Below are positions 26,277 to 36,328 of a stretch of DNA of 60,801 nt, piece after piece (position 1 is the stretch's first letter; each line of letters opens with the position of its first letter). The notes under the pieces are model-generated. The model saw nothing but the letters and a program-made list of their open reading frames with translations. It did not search any database and was not told the DNA's origin. A program made the position numbers and the translations under genes. Origin of the DNA: Bacteroidota bacterium (GTDB taxonomy: Bacteria; Bacteroidota; Bacteroidia; Cytophagales; Cyclobacteriaceae); contig VGMU01000011.1 of assembly GCA_016866385.1 (NCBI GenBank), positions 1-60,801 of the forward strand. The letters run 5' to 3'.

Positions 26277-28586
26277 TCAACTTTTGGTAATGGTTTCTTC
26301 CAAATTGTAGAGGCTCACGATAACTTGCATGAGGGCAGCATTTTGAGGGGTAATCGCCTTAGGGTCCATGGGATATTCACCCACATCCAACGACAAGGCC
26401 GCTTCTGCTGGCTTGGCTTGGTAATGGCTTAGTTCAGCTTCGTAATAGGCCATCAATAGCTCTTTCTCTTTGTTTTTTAGATCTCGGCATACAATACGCC
26501 TAAAGGCTTCCGTAATCGCTTGAGAGGGATCTTTGTATTTTTGGATGAGCTGGGTCGATAATACCCGAGATGCTTCCAAGACCATGGGGTCATTCATCAT
26601 GACCAGGGCTTGAAGGGGCGTATTGGTTCGGTTTCTAGTGAGTTCACAGCGATCTCGATTGCTAGAATCAAAGAGGATGGCTTTTGGAGGAGGTACGGTC
26701 AACTTGATAAAGTTGTAAATTCCTCTTCTGTATAGCTTCGATCCGGAATCCTGAACGTAGGTTGCCAGTACTCCTCTTCCTGAGGTAGCGGCTTCCCAAA
26801 GTCCAGATGGCTGGTAAGGCTTGACGCTGGGCCCGCCTATGTCTTTGTTGAGCAAGCCACTGCTGTACCAGACCAAGTCTTGGATGTTTTCTGCAGGTAA
26901 ACGAAGTCTAGGTGCTCTAGCCAAGTACAGGTTGTCGGGATCAATTTCTAGGTGTTGGGACGTGATAGCGGCGGATTGCTTGTAAGTCGCTGAGCTTAAA
27001 ATTTGCTTGAGCAATCTTTTAACGTTCCACCCATTTTCCATAAAATCTGCTGCCAGCCAATTCAATAATTCAGGGTGGGTCGGCAAATCTCCTTGCATGC
27101 CAAAATCTCCTGCCGATTTCACTATTCCTCTTCCAAAAATTTCTTGCCAGATTAGATTTACAAAGACTCGGGAGGTCAAGGGGTTGTCTCTGTGGGTAGT
27201 CCATTGGGCCAATCCAAGTCTATTTTTTTCAAAAGAGGCAGGAAAAGAAAGTAAGGAAGCAGGTGTGCCTGGCTCAACAGGTAGGGTAGGAGCATCGTAA
27301 GCGCCCCTATTCAAAATGTAGGTAGTGCGCTTTTCTTGCATTTCCCCCATCACCGAAATACTCAAGCGGGAGGTATCTTGGTGGTTGACAAATTTGAGGA
27401 TGCCATCTAGATCTTGCCTATCCACCCAAAGAATAGGGGTTTTGGCAGGTTTGGATACGCTTACATCTCCTTCAAAACCTTTTTCCAGGGAGGTATTGAA
27501 AAAAGCAAAGAGTTCATAATACTCTTTTTGTGAGACGGGGTCATACTTATGGTCGTGGCATTGGGCACATTCCATGGTCATCCCAAGAATTCCTTTGCTG
27601 AAGGTATTGGTTTTGTCAAGGACGTATTCTATTCGGTACTCTTCTTCTATTACCCCACCTTCCTCGGTGTATTTATGGTTTCGATTAAAAGCGGTGGCTA
27701 GTAGTTGTTCTTTATTGGGATTGGGCAACAGGTCCCCGGCCAACTGCCAGGTGAGGAATTGGTCGTAAGGAAGATTTTTGTTGAAGGCATGAATTACCCA
27801 ATCTCTGTAGGGCCATTGGGTGCGGATATTGTCATCTTGGTACCCATAACTATCGGAATATCTTGCAATATCTAGCCATAAAATAGCCATTTTCTCTCCA
27901 AATGAGGGAGATGCTAGCAATTCATCCAGGAATTTTTCATAAGAATTTTGGCCTTGAAATCCGGAATATTTATCCAGAAGCTCAAGGGACGGGGGTAAGC
28001 CCGTGAGATCCAAACTTGCCCTTTTGATGAGTTCGGTAGAGGAAGCTTCAGGGTTGGGGGAAAGCCCTTTTTCCTTCATCTTTTTAGCCACGAAACGATC
28101 CAATTCATGATTTCCCCAGTCCTCCTCAGGGACTTTTGGCTTTTCTATTCGGGTGAAGGCCCAATGAGGTTCGTAGACAGCACCTTGTTCAATCCATCTT
28201 TTGATCAGTTCTATCTCGCTTGCTGAAAGTGCTAGATTGGAGGTGGGTGGAGGCATCATTTCATTGGGATCCGTGCTGGTGATGCGGTGGTAGACTTCCG
28301 ATTGTAAGGGTTTTCCAGCAACCAAGGCAAATTTTCCAGGGCTATCTTTCAAGGCAGCAAAGGCACTTTCCTCCTGGTCTAATCTTAAATTTGCTTCTCG
28401 CTTATTCGCATCTGGCCCATGGCAGGCAAAACACTTGTCTGAAAGAATGGGTCTGATGTGAAAATTGTAGCTTACTTGATCTGCTGGCAGCAGGGAGGTG
28501 TTTTCCTTGTTTTTTTCAGAGCAACTCCATAAAAGAATCAGGCCTGAAAGCCAAATCAAATAGAGATGAATTCTAGACGGAATCAT
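26277..28586 (-). CDS. DUF1549/DUF1553 cytochrome lipoprotein (PSD1 type)
   Basis: 769-residue exported protein of the planctomycete-type cytochrome family. A lipoprotein signal ends LLWSC (cysteine at 22). The first domain carries heme motif C52-F-A-C55-H56 with GPDANKREANLRLD and later EMMPPPTSNL; DUF1549 follows (about 160-350) with a second heme-type motif C340-A-Q-C343-H344 in CAQCHDHKYDP; DUF1553 covers about 450-730. It heads a four-gene operon with one-base spacing to DUF1501. Its chemistry is unknown; electron transfer to an enzymatic partner is the usual guess. Confidence 0.93.
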   Translation of the reverse strand: MIPSRIHLYLIWLSGLILLWSCSEKNKENTSLLPADQVSYNFHIRPILSDKCFACHGPDANKREANLRLDQEESAFAALKDSPGKFALVAGKPLQSEVYHRITSTDPNEMMPPPTSNLALSASEIELIKRWIEQGAVYEPHWAFTRIEKPKVPEEDWGNHELDRFVAKKMKEKGLSPNPEASSTELIKRASLDLTGLPPSLELLDKYSGFQGQNSYEKFLDELLASPSFGEKMAILWLDIARYSDSYGYQDDNIRTQWPYRDWVIHAFNKNLPYDQFLTWQLAGDLLPNPNKEQLLATAFNRNHKYTEEGGVIEEEYRIEYVLDKTNTFSKGILGMTMECAQCHDHKYDPVSQKEYYELFAFFNTSLEKGFEGDVSVSKPAKTPILWVDRQDLDGILKFVNHQDTSRLSISVMGEMQEKRTTYILNRGAYDAPTLPVEPGTPASLLSFPASFEKNRLGLAQWTTHRDNPLTSRVFVNLIWQEIFGRGIVKSAGDFGMQGDLPTHPELLNWLAADFMENGWNVKRLLKQILSSATYKQSAAITSQHLEIDPDNLYLARAPRLRLPAENIQDLVWYSSGLLNKDIGGPSVKPYQPSGLWEAATSGRGVLATYVQDSGSKLYRRGIYNFIKLTVPPPKAILFDSSNRDRCELTRNRTNTPLQALVMMNDPMVLEASRVLSTQLIQKYKDPSQAITEAFRRIVCRDLKNKEKELLMAYYEAELSHYQAKPAEAALSLDVGEYPMDPKAITPQNAALMQVIVSLYNLEETITKS

Positions 28587-28831
28587 GGGTTTATTCTCAA
28601 TTGAGACTAAAAAGATAGTAAAAAAATCAGATTTTCAGAATATCCTTAGGTTTTACAACTTTACAAATAGTTTGATTGGGAAGTTAGTCTTGGTGAGGTA
28701 TCGATTAGGCACAAATTATTAGGAAATGTAAAAAAACCGGCAATTCCTTACGTTATTTGCGGAATCTTTCTTGCTAGCCAGTAGAGGCATCTTCTGAGCC
28801 TGATTTTTTCAAGAGTAGATAAAGATTAAAA

Positions 28832-30235
28832 ATGGGAAGAATTAAAAACATTTGTTGCATTGGAGCAGGATATGTAGGAGGTCCTACCATGTCTGTTATT
28901 GCCCAAAAATGTCCCAACATTCGCGTAGTGGTAGTAGATAGCAATGAAGCTAGAATAGCCGCTTGGAATCAAGAAGATTTAAGTCAGCTTCCTATTTACG
29001 AACCGGGATTGGAACAGGTAGTTGCAGAGGCTAGAGGTAGAAATTTATTTTTCTCGAAAGAGGTAAATCAGGCGATTTTGGATGCAGATATGATCTTTAT
29101 ATCTGTTAATACCCCTACCAAAACATATGGAGAGGGAAAAGGAATGGCTGCAGATCTCAAGTGGGTAGAAGCTTGTGCCAGGCAAATCGCAGATGTAGCG
29201 ACTAGTCCCAAAATTGTGGTAGAAAAATCTACCCTTCCGGTAAGAACTGCCCAAGCCATAAAAGATATATTACAAAATTCTCCCAGTAAGGTTTCTTTTC
29301 AGGTGCTTTCTAACCCTGAATTTTTAGCTGAGGGCACAGCGGTTCAGGATTTATTAAACCCAGACCGAGTGCTCATAGGAGGGGATCAAGATCCAGAGGG
29401 TCAAGCAGCCATTCAAGCTTTAGTTGAAATTTATCAGGCCTGGGTGCCTATGGAAAAGATTTTGACAACCAATGTTTGGTCCTCTGAACTGTCCAAATTG
29501 ACTGCCAATGCATTCCTAGCGCAGAGGGTATCCTCTATCAATTCGGTCTCAGAGCTTTGTGAAGTGACAGGCGCTGACATTGAAGAAGTTGCCAAAGCCA
29601 TTGGAACAGATTCAAGAATTGGCCCTAAATTTTTAAAAGCTTCCGTAGGATTTGGAGGTTCTTGCTTCCAGAAAGATATCTTGAATCTGGTGTATATCTG
29701 CAGAAGCTTCCAGTTGCATGAGGTAGCTGATTATTGGGAGCAGGTAGTAAAAATCAACGCACATCAACGAGAGCGCTTTGCTAAAAAAATCATCAAGAGC
29801 CTTTACTACACCGTAAATGGAAAAACCATTGCCTTTTTAGGGTGGGCATTTAAAAAAGATACCAACGATACCAGAGAGTCCCCTGCAATATATGTTGCAG
29901 ATGCCCTGTTGGACGAGCGAGCTCTGCTAGCGGTTTATGATCCAAAGGTTGCTGAAGAAAAAATTTACAGGGATTTAGATTTTCTTGAAAATAGGTCCTC
30001 GGAAGACAATAAGCGTTTGGTCCAGGTAGCAGAATCTGCCTACGAAGCCTGTAAAGATGCTTCTGCGGTAGCGGTTTTAACAGAATGGGAGGAATTTAAT
30101 TCCCTAGATTGGGAGCGTATATATTCTTCTATGCAAAAACCAGCCCTTTTGTTTGATGGAAGAAATCTGTTGAATAAACAGGCTTTAGAAAAAATTGGAT
30201 TTATTGTTCATGCGATAGGAAAATCTTCCCCGTAA
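28832..30235 (+). CDS. UDP-glucose 6-dehydrogenase
   Basis: Oxidises UDP-glucose to UDP-glucuronate with two NAD+; cytoplasmic supply of uronic acid for surface polysaccharide. The 467 residues show the NAD site [10 protein letters not shown] (10-19), [13 protein letters not shown] with the catalytic Cys278, and [19 protein letters not shown] in the third domain. The sequence is of the animal-like UGDH type rather than the shorter bacterial Ugd. The second dehydrogenase follows after about 125 bases. No promoter motif is clear in the 245 bases upstream. Confidence 0.94.
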   Translation: MGRIKNICCIGAGYVGGPTMSVIAQKCPNIRVVVVDSNEARIAAWNQEDLSQLPIYEPGLEQVVAEARGRNLFFSKEVNQAILDADMIFISVNTPTKTYGEGKGMAADLKWVEACARQIADVATSPKIVVEKSTLPVRTAQAIKDILQNSPSKVSFQVLSNPEFLAEGTAVQDLLNPDRVLIGGDQDPEGQAAIQALVEIYQAWVPMEKILTTNVWSSELSKLTANAFLAQRVSSINSVSELCEVTGADIEEVAKAIGTDSRIGPKFLKASVGFGGSCFQKDILNLVYICRSFQLHEVADYWEQVVKINAHQRERFAKKIIKSLYYTVNGKTIAFLGWAFKKDTNDTRESPAIYVADALLDERALLAVYDPKVAEEKIYRDLDFLENRSSEDNKRLVQVAESAYEACKDASAVAVLTEWEEFNSLDWERIYSSMQKPALLFDGRNLLNKQALEKIGFIVHAIGKSSP

Positions 30236-30362
30236 AGGGATTGAAAATCCTCCCTACATGAAATAGAAAATTAGGGATGGGGAGAAAAGTACATGGAAAC
30301 AGGTAAGTTGTGAGGAGTTGGAGTTAAGGTAATGCTTTAAAGGTAGTTAATTTGGATTGCTC

Positions 30363-31664
30363 GTGAAATCGATACAAGAAGTAAAAATTGCTGTCATTGG
30401 TCTAGGTTATGTAGGACTTCCCTTGGCAGTAGAATTTTCTAAAAAATTCCCAGTGATTGGCTATGACATTAATCGTAATAGGATTGATGAATTGGCCGCT
30501 GGAGAAGACGCTACTCTAGAAGTTGCCGAACAAGCCCTAAAGGAAGTACTTTTACCAGCTTCACCTGCAGTAGGGAAGCGCGGTTTTTTCCCCACAGGGG
30601 ATCCTGAGGATTTGAAAGACTGTACTGTTTTTATTGTGACAGTACCTACGCCTACGGACAAGCACAATAGGCCAGTGCTCACCCCCATGTTGAAGGCTTC
30701 TGAGACCTTGGGAAGGTATTTGAAAAAAGAGGATGTAGTGATTTACGAATCTACGGTCTATCCTGGAGTGACTGAGGAGGATTGTGTACCGGTGCTGGAA
30801 AAGGTTTCTGGGCTCAAGTTTAACGTAGATTTTTTTGCGGGCTATTCCCCAGAGCGAATCAATCCAGGCGACAAGGTGCACACGGTGGCCAAAATCGTAA
30901 AAGTTACTTCGGGAAGTACCCCTGAGGTGGCCGATTTTGTAGATCAATTGTACAAAACGGTGATTACAGCAGGTACCTACAAGGCTTCTTCCATAAAGGT
31001 GGCTGAAGCGGCCAAAGTCATTGAAAATTCCCAACGGGATATCAATATTGCCTTTGTGAATGAGTTAGCAAAAATTTTTCATTTGTTGGGAATTGATACC
31101 CATGAGGTTCTTGAAGCGGCAGGGACCAAGTGGAATTTTTTAAAATTTAAGCCTGGCCTAGTGGGAGGGCATTGTATAGGAGTTGATCCCTTTTATTTGG
31201 CTCAAAAAGCCCAAGAGGTAGGGTACCATCCGGAAATTATTTTGGCAGGAAGACGGGTAAATGATAGCATGGGTAAGTTTGTGGCCACAGAAATCATCAA
31301 ATTGATGATGAGAAAAGACCTAAAAATTATCGATGCCAAGGTTCTTATTTTAGGTTTTACCTTTAAAGAAAATTGTCCTGACGTAAGGAATACCCGCGTT
31401 ATAGATATTTACCACGAGTTGAGGACCTTCGATATGAATGTGGAGGTCTACGATCCTTGGGCCAATCCGGAAGAGGTCAAGGCAGAATACGGAATTTCCA
31501 TTTTAGGTGGAGAGAAATTCCCCAAATTGGAGGAATATGCAGCCATAGTACTGGCTGTCGCGCATTCCCAATTTTCTAGTCTACCTGTAAGTAAAAATTC
31601 TTCCCAAGTGATCTACGATGTCAAAGGATTTTTAAACAAAGAAATGGTAGACGCTAGGCTATGA
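30363..31664 (+). CDS. UDP-N-acetyl-hexosamine 6-dehydrogenase-type nucleotide sugar dehydrogenase
   Basis: 433-residue dehydrogenase of the TviB/WbpO type, which oxidises C6 of UDP-GlcNAc or UDP-GalNAc to the uronic acid for polysaccharide. Signatures: VIGLGYVGLPLA, VPTPTDKHNRP, and GLVGGHCIGVDPFYL carrying the catalytic cysteine (about residue 271); FTFKENCPDVRNTR near the C-terminal domain. An in-frame TAA (30348-30350) precedes it, so translation must start at GTG 30363 or TTG 30357; I prefer GTG. Substrate preference is inferred from family only. Confidence 0.92.
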   Translation: MKSIQEVKIAVIGLGYVGLPLAVEFSKKFPVIGYDINRNRIDELAAGEDATLEVAEQALKEVLLPASPAVGKRGFFPTGDPEDLKDCTVFIVTVPTPTDKHNRPVLTPMLKASETLGRYLKKEDVVIYESTVYPGVTEEDCVPVLEKVSGLKFNVDFFAGYSPERINPGDKVHTVAKIVKVTSGSTPEVADFVDQLYKTVITAGTYKASSIKVAEAAKVIENSQRDINIAFVNELAKIFHLLGIDTHEVLEAAGTKWNFLKFKPGLVGGHCIGVDPFYLAQKAQEVGYHPEIILAGRRVNDSMGKFVATEIIKLMMRKDLKIIDAKVLILGFTFKENCPDVRNTRVIDIYHELRTFDMNVEVYDPWANPEEVKAEYGISILGGEKFPKLEEYAAIVLAVAHSQFSSLPVSKNSSQVIYDVKGFLNKEMVDARL

Positions 31665-31909
31665 TGCGTTGATTCAATTTCTTAACCAATTGAAGATTAA
31701 AATTTTAAATCCTAGGAAAAAAAATACTCAGCTAACCAAAATCAAGATTCAAGAATTCTTTTCACTTCTCAATTTTCAATATTTTAAAAAAATACGAGGA
31801 CTTGAGTAAAAGGAATGAAGATTTGTGTAATGTTTTATTTATTTTGCATTACCCAAATGTCCCATCAAATGACATCTAACTACAAATCCCTAACTTAATT
31901 TATTTAAAA

Positions 31910-32383
31910 ATGAAGCACATCTTATTCTCTGTTTCCTTACGAAAAGCCCTTTTCTTGTCCTTACTTTTGGTAGTGGCACTGGGTGCATGTAAGAGTAAAA
32001 AGAAGGTAGTAGAGCCAGCTCCAGCCCCTGCGGCTAAGGAAGAGGTAATTCAACAGCCTGCTCAACCTACCCCAGTGACGCGTTCTGCTGAAGAAATTGC
32101 GGTAGAGCGACTTGAAAAATATTTTACTAATGTGGCTGGGGCTACTAATGTAACATCTGCCAACCAATTCATACAGGAGGCTTTGGGTATGTTTGCGAAC
32201 CAAGAAATTCCAGTATTGGTGGTAATTCATGAAGAAGGTGGAGTAAAAGATTACGATGAACCTACCACTATCAAGAAATACTTGGATTACCTAAAGGATA
32301 CCAAGAAAAACCTAAACTTTATTTCAGATATCCGATTGGACGGAAGTGGAAAAGTGTCTGAATTAGAACTCAGAAGAAAATAA
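31910..32383 (+). CDS. Exported lipoprotein of unknown function
   Basis: 157 residues. Lipoprotein signal ending ALGAC (cysteine near 27), then a proline/alanine-rich linker (PAPAPAAKEE) and a C-terminal soluble domain (60-157). The tail pattern FISDIRLDGSGKVSELELRRK looks like a small alpha/beta fold. It leads a run of four exported proteins with 26-base, overlapping and overlapping spacing, probably one operon. I do not recognise its function. Confidence 0.8.
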   Translation: MKHILFSVSLRKALFLSLLLVVALGACKSKKKVVEPAPAPAAKEEVIQQPAQPTPVTRSAEEIAVERLEKYFTNVAGATNVTSANQFIQEALGMFANQEIPVLVVIHEEGGVKDYDEPTTIKKYLDYLKDTKKNLNFISDIRLDGSGKVSELELRRK

Positions 32384-32409
32384 ATTAAACCTGAAAAAAT
32401 TACGTTCTC

Positions 32410-32985
32410 ATGAAAAATAAACTTATACTCTTTCTAGGGCTTTTTGTTGCTACCTCGGTAGTGGCTTTGGCACAAGACAATATTAGCCCTGCAAGAAAGC
32501 AGGCCATTGATTCCCTTGCTTTGGAAAAAGTGAAGGATTTATCCAAGTATATCGCCATCATTGGCAATAAAGAAACTCAATTTTCTGAGGCCAATCGAGT
32601 CATGGATAGGGCAGAGGAGTTATTTGCCCCAGGAGCAGAAATGGGCGTTTCTTCCATCAATACCAATGAAATCGCTTACTATAAAGTAAGAAGGTATTTT
32701 GAGAGATTGATGGCACTCAATTACGACAAGGTAAATATCACTTGGTATGATATTCAATATGTTTCGGATTTGGAAAGACAACCCGACGGAAGGTACGTGG
32801 GAGTGATTACTGTATACCAGCGTTTTGAGGGAACATCCATAGAAACAGGAATGAACTACAAGGATACCACCAAAAAAGACATTACCATCTATGTTGAAAA
32901 GAAGCAAACCCAAATTGCAGGACGGACCATTGAATTTTGGGACGTAATGCTTGGGGATGTACGGGTGACCGAAACTTCCGCATGA
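32410..32985 (+). CDS. Exported protein with probable NTF2-like domain, unknown function
   Basis: 191 residues with a signal peptide (1-21, ending VALAQ). The mature part carries the pattern YYKVRRYFERLMALNYDKVN (a helix) followed by ITWYDIQYVSDL, DGRYVGVITVYQRF and KKDITIYVEKK, strands typical of an NTF2-like or cystatin-like fold. The N-terminal domain of the downstream LRR protein has the same order of segments, suggesting a shared ancestor. Function unknown. The stop overlaps the next start as ATGA. Confidence 0.78.
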   Translation: MKNKLILFLGLFVATSVVALAQDNISPARKQAIDSLALEKVKDLSKYIAIIGNKETQFSEANRVMDRAEELFAPGAEMGVSSINTNEIAYYKVRRYFERLMALNYDKVNITWYDIQYVSDLERQPDGRYVGVITVYQRFEGTSIETGMNYKDTTKKDITIYVEKKQTQIAGRTIEFWDVMLGDVRVTETSA

Positions 32986-33821
32986 GAAAAAGCGTACTGA
33001 TTTTTGTTTTTTTTATAACAAACATCTTCATTGTCTCGGGGCAAGGCATCGGCAGCCCCGGGACAATCAAAGATGATGGAAGATTCGCCGCCTCCACCAA
33101 GCAATTAAACCAATTTTTTAGGCGATTTAATGGAGAAGAATCCATTGACGGCAACAAAAGGTTTTATCCTAAAGATTCTCTTTTTCAAAACCCTAACTTA
33201 AGAAAGGGTTTTATTTCCTTACTTTTTGATAACGAAACTTCAGGTATTAGTCCTGATCTAAAAAATCAATTTATTGAATCGGTAGCGTCATCCAACTTCC
33301 CTCAGTTTCTAATCTTTCACAGAACAGGCTGGTATGCAGAAGTGGATGCTATTTTTAATTACAAGGGAAAAAGGGAGGATGTAACCTTTATTATGAAAAT
33401 TCAACCAGAAGGCTTAGGCTACGAATGGGTGATCGATCAAGTTGTTTTTGAACCGTTTAAAAATTTATTTAACAAGCCCATAGGTTCAGAAAAGGATTTT
33501 CTTCATCCCTTGAGCCATGAATTAGGATTCATGAACATGCGCAGAGCTTTTCAAGATTCAGAGAATCCTGAATCTTTTACTCCTACCAGCTATTCTCCCG
33601 ATTATTTGGCGATTTTTTTGTATGAGATGAAACAAAATAACCTCCGATTTGAAACAGTAAATGGGGTGAAGTTTCATTTTTTTCAAATTGGCGGCTGGTA
33701 TTTTGAGGTAAATCAGTTTAATCGACCTGGTTACAATACGGGATGGTTAATTTCAAATTTGGTTAAATTGGGACCAGGTGATAAGGAAACTCTTTTGCGG
33801 TACATTTATGATCAAAACTAA
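32982..33821 (+). CDS. Exported protein of unknown function
   Basis: 279 residues, signal peptide at 1-19 (MRKSVLIFVFFITNIFIVS, then GQG). The start is chosen at 32982 because it gives a clean signal peptide and an ATGA overlap with the preceding stop; a longer frame would start at an internal codon of the upstream gene. Segments FFRRFNGEESIDGNKRFYP and WYAEVDAIFNYKGKREDVTF resemble conserved Bacteroidota proteins of unknown role. No catalytic motif or membrane helix is visible. Translationally coupled to its neighbours. Confidence 0.78.
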   Translation: MRKSVLIFVFFITNIFIVSGQGIGSPGTIKDDGRFAASTKQLNQFFRRFNGEESIDGNKRFYPKDSLFQNPNLRKGFISLLFDNETSGISPDLKNQFIESVASSNFPQFLIFHRTGWYAEVDAIFNYKGKREDVTFIMKIQPEGLGYEWVIDQVVFEPFKNLFNKPIGSEKDFLHPLSHELGFMNMRRAFQDSENPESFTPTSYSPDYLAIFLYEMKQNNLRFETVNGVKFHFFQIGGWYFEVNQFNRPGYNTGWLISNLVKLGPGDKETLLRYIYDQN

Positions 33822-36261
33822 ATGTATTCTATTTTTGGCTTTTTATTTTTTTTTCGCTGAGCTCAGCAATGCTCAGTCAATAAAAGGGTACAGCCAAGAA
33901 CAACTCACTGAACTTTCAACAAAAGTGGAAGATCAGGTTAGATTTTTGGAATTTTTGTTGAATACTGTGGGTGACCCACAAACCTCCGCAAGAGATAAAG
34001 ATGTAATTATTAGAGAAAGTTACCTTAAAATTTTTAGGGATTCGAAAGTTCAAATTGAAGATGATCTTTTGCAGGATAGAAAAGTAGTGACCAATAAAGA
34101 CGTTACCGCTTACTTCAAAGACATTGAATTTTTTTTTAAATCCGTCGAATTTAAATTTAAAATCAGGGAAATAAAGCCTTTTCAAAAAGATAATGGAGAT
34201 GTCTTTTTCCTTGCCTCCTTGGATAGAAGTATTACTGCAGTTGGCTTGAAAGGAGATAAGGTAGCTTCTACAAAATCTAGATTTATAGAGATTAATCTAG
34301 ATGAGAAAACACAAGAATTAAAGATTGCCAGCATCTATACCACCAAAGTAAGTCGGGATGTAGAGTTGACCGCTTGGTGGAACACCCTAGATACGGGTTG
34401 GAAATCTTACTTTAAGCAGAGATTTCAATTGAGCAGTACCGATTCGGTAGACCTTGCCCTATTGTACAAATTTGTCAGTGTAGACTCGATTACCTTTTCT
34501 GGCAATAGACAAATTCGGCAACTTGCTCCTCTTTCTGAACTGCGTGATTTGACTTACTTAGACATTAGCCACACGTCTATTTCAAACCTGGCTCCGATTT
34601 CCAACATTACCTTGTTGGAGAGTCTAATACTTACCAATACCCCCACCTCGGAAATCCAATTTATAAAGTATTCAGAGCGGCTCCGTTATTTGGATATTTC
34701 TAGGACTAAAATTGAAAATATCAGCGATCTTCTTCACCTCACCCAATTGACTTCGCTCAAAGCCTCACAGACACCCATCCAAAGCTTTGCTGTTTTAAAT
34801 CAATTCAAGAACCTGCAAGAATTGGATTTAAGTGAAAGCGGGTTTAACAATGTAGAAAACATTAAATCGCTAACTCAACTGCAGCGCCTGAATTTGAGTA
34901 AAAATTACATGCTCAATTATTCATTTTTAGCTCAACTCCCCTCGTTGATAGTGCTGGATCTTTCGGGGACCAATATCAACGATTTGGCTCCCTTGTCCTC
35001 CATATCTCAACTGGAATACGTAGATCTTACAGGTAGCCAAATTGGAGATTTAACGCCTTTAGAAAATCTACCGCGTTTGAGAAAAATAGCAGCAGATCAA
35101 ACGAATTTAACAGATGTAGGAGCTACAAACTTCATCAGAAGTAATCCAGAGGTCTTATTGATCCACCACGTGAAGGACTTAGAAGCTTGGTGGCAAGGCC
35201 TCTCTTTGGCCTGGAAAGAAGCTTTGATCCGAATCAATCCCCAACTGAAGAGAGAGCAGCCTGGGGTAGAACTTTTGACTCAGACTTTGGGAAGTACTTC
35301 ACTAAATCTTGATAATACTGGTATAGAAAGTCTAAACCCTCTGGTCCGTTTTGTTAATTTGACTACCCTTAGTTTTTCTGATAATCCCCTGGTAACAGAT
35401 CTTCTGCCTTTATCTGAAAATAGCAACTTGCGGGAATTAATTGCAAAAAACACCGGATTGCTTTCTTTAGGTCCGCTACAGAACAAAATGGAATTGACAA
35501 AGATAGATGTAGAAGGAAGTGAGGTGAAAGATTTTGATGCCATGTTAGGTCTTTCCAAACTTACTTATCTTAATGTTAATGCTACGAGAATATCTCAAGA
35601 AGAGGTACCTGACTTTCTATTGAAAAGACCAGAGGTATCCTTTATTTACAGATCATCCGAACTTGCTCAATGGTGGGATGCTTTGGATGAGGATTGGAAA
35701 AATGAATTTAGATCCTCTTTTAATTTACCAGAAAATCCAAGCATAGAACTATTACATCACCTAACAGCTAAGTCAACTCTTAATTTTAAGAACCTTAAAC
35801 CTTCTTCTTTGGATGCCTTGACCATTTTTTCAAATCTTAGAAACCTTTCCATTTTTGATGCACCTGTATTTTCTATTGAACCAGTAAGTCAACTTAAAAG
35901 GCTGACCTCTTTGACCTTATCGCAAATCCCTGCCATAGATTATTTTTCTTTGAGGGAACTCTTGCTAGTGACTGAGCTCAACCTTTCCAATACGGGAATT
36001 GAGGATCTAGAGGCTATTTCTTTTATGATAAATATTAAAAAACTCAATCTTTCCGGCACCAATATCAAATCGCTGAAAGGCCTGGAAGCTTTAACTGATT
36101 TAGAGGAATTAGATGTGGCCAGTACAGAAATCAGGTCCTTGAAAGCTTTGGAAGGATTGAGAAGCCTAAAAAAACTTTCCTGCTTCAATACTCGGTTGAG
36201 TATTAGGTCAGTTGACTCATTTAAGGCCTCTTTTCCCAACTGTGAGGTGAGATATTATTGA
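33808..36261 (+). CDS. Exported leucine-rich-repeat protein with three repeating WW-linker/LRR blocks
   Basis: 817 residues. Signal peptide 1-23 (ending NAQ); N-terminal domain 24-185 resembling the 32410 protein; then three blocks, each opening with a WW linker: AWWNTLDTGWKSYF (189-202), AWWQGLSLAWKEAL (460-473), QWWDALDEDWKNEF (621-634), followed by LRR arrays. Blocks end with similar units near NFIRSNPEVLLIHH (441-454), DFLLKRPEVSFIYR (602-615) and SFKASFPNCEVRYY (804-817). LRRs mostly follow LxxLxLSxTxIxxLxPL. It overlaps the upstream gene by 14 bases. Likely a binding scaffold; partner unknown. Start chosen for the signal peptide. Confidence 0.85.
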   Translation: MIKTKCILFLAFYFFFAELSNAQSIKGYSQEQLTELSTKVEDQVRFLEFLLNTVGDPQTSARDKDVIIRESYLKIFRDSKVQIEDDLLQDRKVVTNKDVTAYFKDIEFFFKSVEFKFKIREIKPFQKDNGDVFFLASLDRSITAVGLKGDKVASTKSRFIEINLDEKTQELKIASIYTTKVSRDVELTAWWNTLDTGWKSYFKQRFQLSSTDSVDLALLYKFVSVDSITFSGNRQIRQLAPLSELRDLTYLDISHTSISNLAPISNITLLESLILTNTPTSEIQFIKYSERLRYLDISRTKIENISDLLHLTQLTSLKASQTPIQSFAVLNQFKNLQELDLSESGFNNVENIKSLTQLQRLNLSKNYMLNYSFLAQLPSLIVLDLSGTNINDLAPLSSISQLEYVDLTGSQIGDLTPLENLPRLRKIAADQTNLTDVGATNFIRSNPEVLLIHHVKDLEAWWQGLSLAWKEALIRINPQLKREQPGVELLTQTLGSTSLNLDNTGIESLNPLVRFVNLTTLSFSDNPLVTDLLPLSENSNLRELIAKNTGLLSLGPLQNKMELTKIDVEGSEVKDFDAMLGLSKLTYLNVNATRISQEEVPDFLLKRPEVSFIYRSSELAQWWDALDEDWKNEFRSSFNLPENPSIELLHHLTAKSTLNFKNLKPSSLDALTIFSNLRNLSIFDAPVFSIEPVSQLKRLTSLTLSQIPAIDYFSLRELLLVTELNLSNTGIEDLEAISFMINIKKLNLSGTNIKSLKGLEALTDLEELDVASTEIRSLKALEGLRSLKKLSCFNTRLSIRSVDSFKASFPNCEVRYY

Positions 36262-36288
36262 TTAGAATCTTTTTCTGGTACAGACGTT

Positions 36289-36296
36289 TACTTTTG
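36289..36296 (+). promoter_or_regulatory. Candidate -7 element for kdsB
   Basis: TACTTTTG, an exact match to the Bacteroidota TAnnTTTG, 32 bases before the kdsB start. No good -33 box at the expected distance. It would give kdsB its own transcript, separate from the LRR cluster. Confidence 0.4.
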
Positions 36297-36328
36297 CTGA
36301 TCTAGGGCAAATTAAATACATCTATGAT

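Noticed and set aside
31673..31694. Inverted repeat TTCAATT/AATTGAA after the sugar dehydrogenase
   Set aside because: Seven AT-rich pairs without T tract; too weak to call a terminator.
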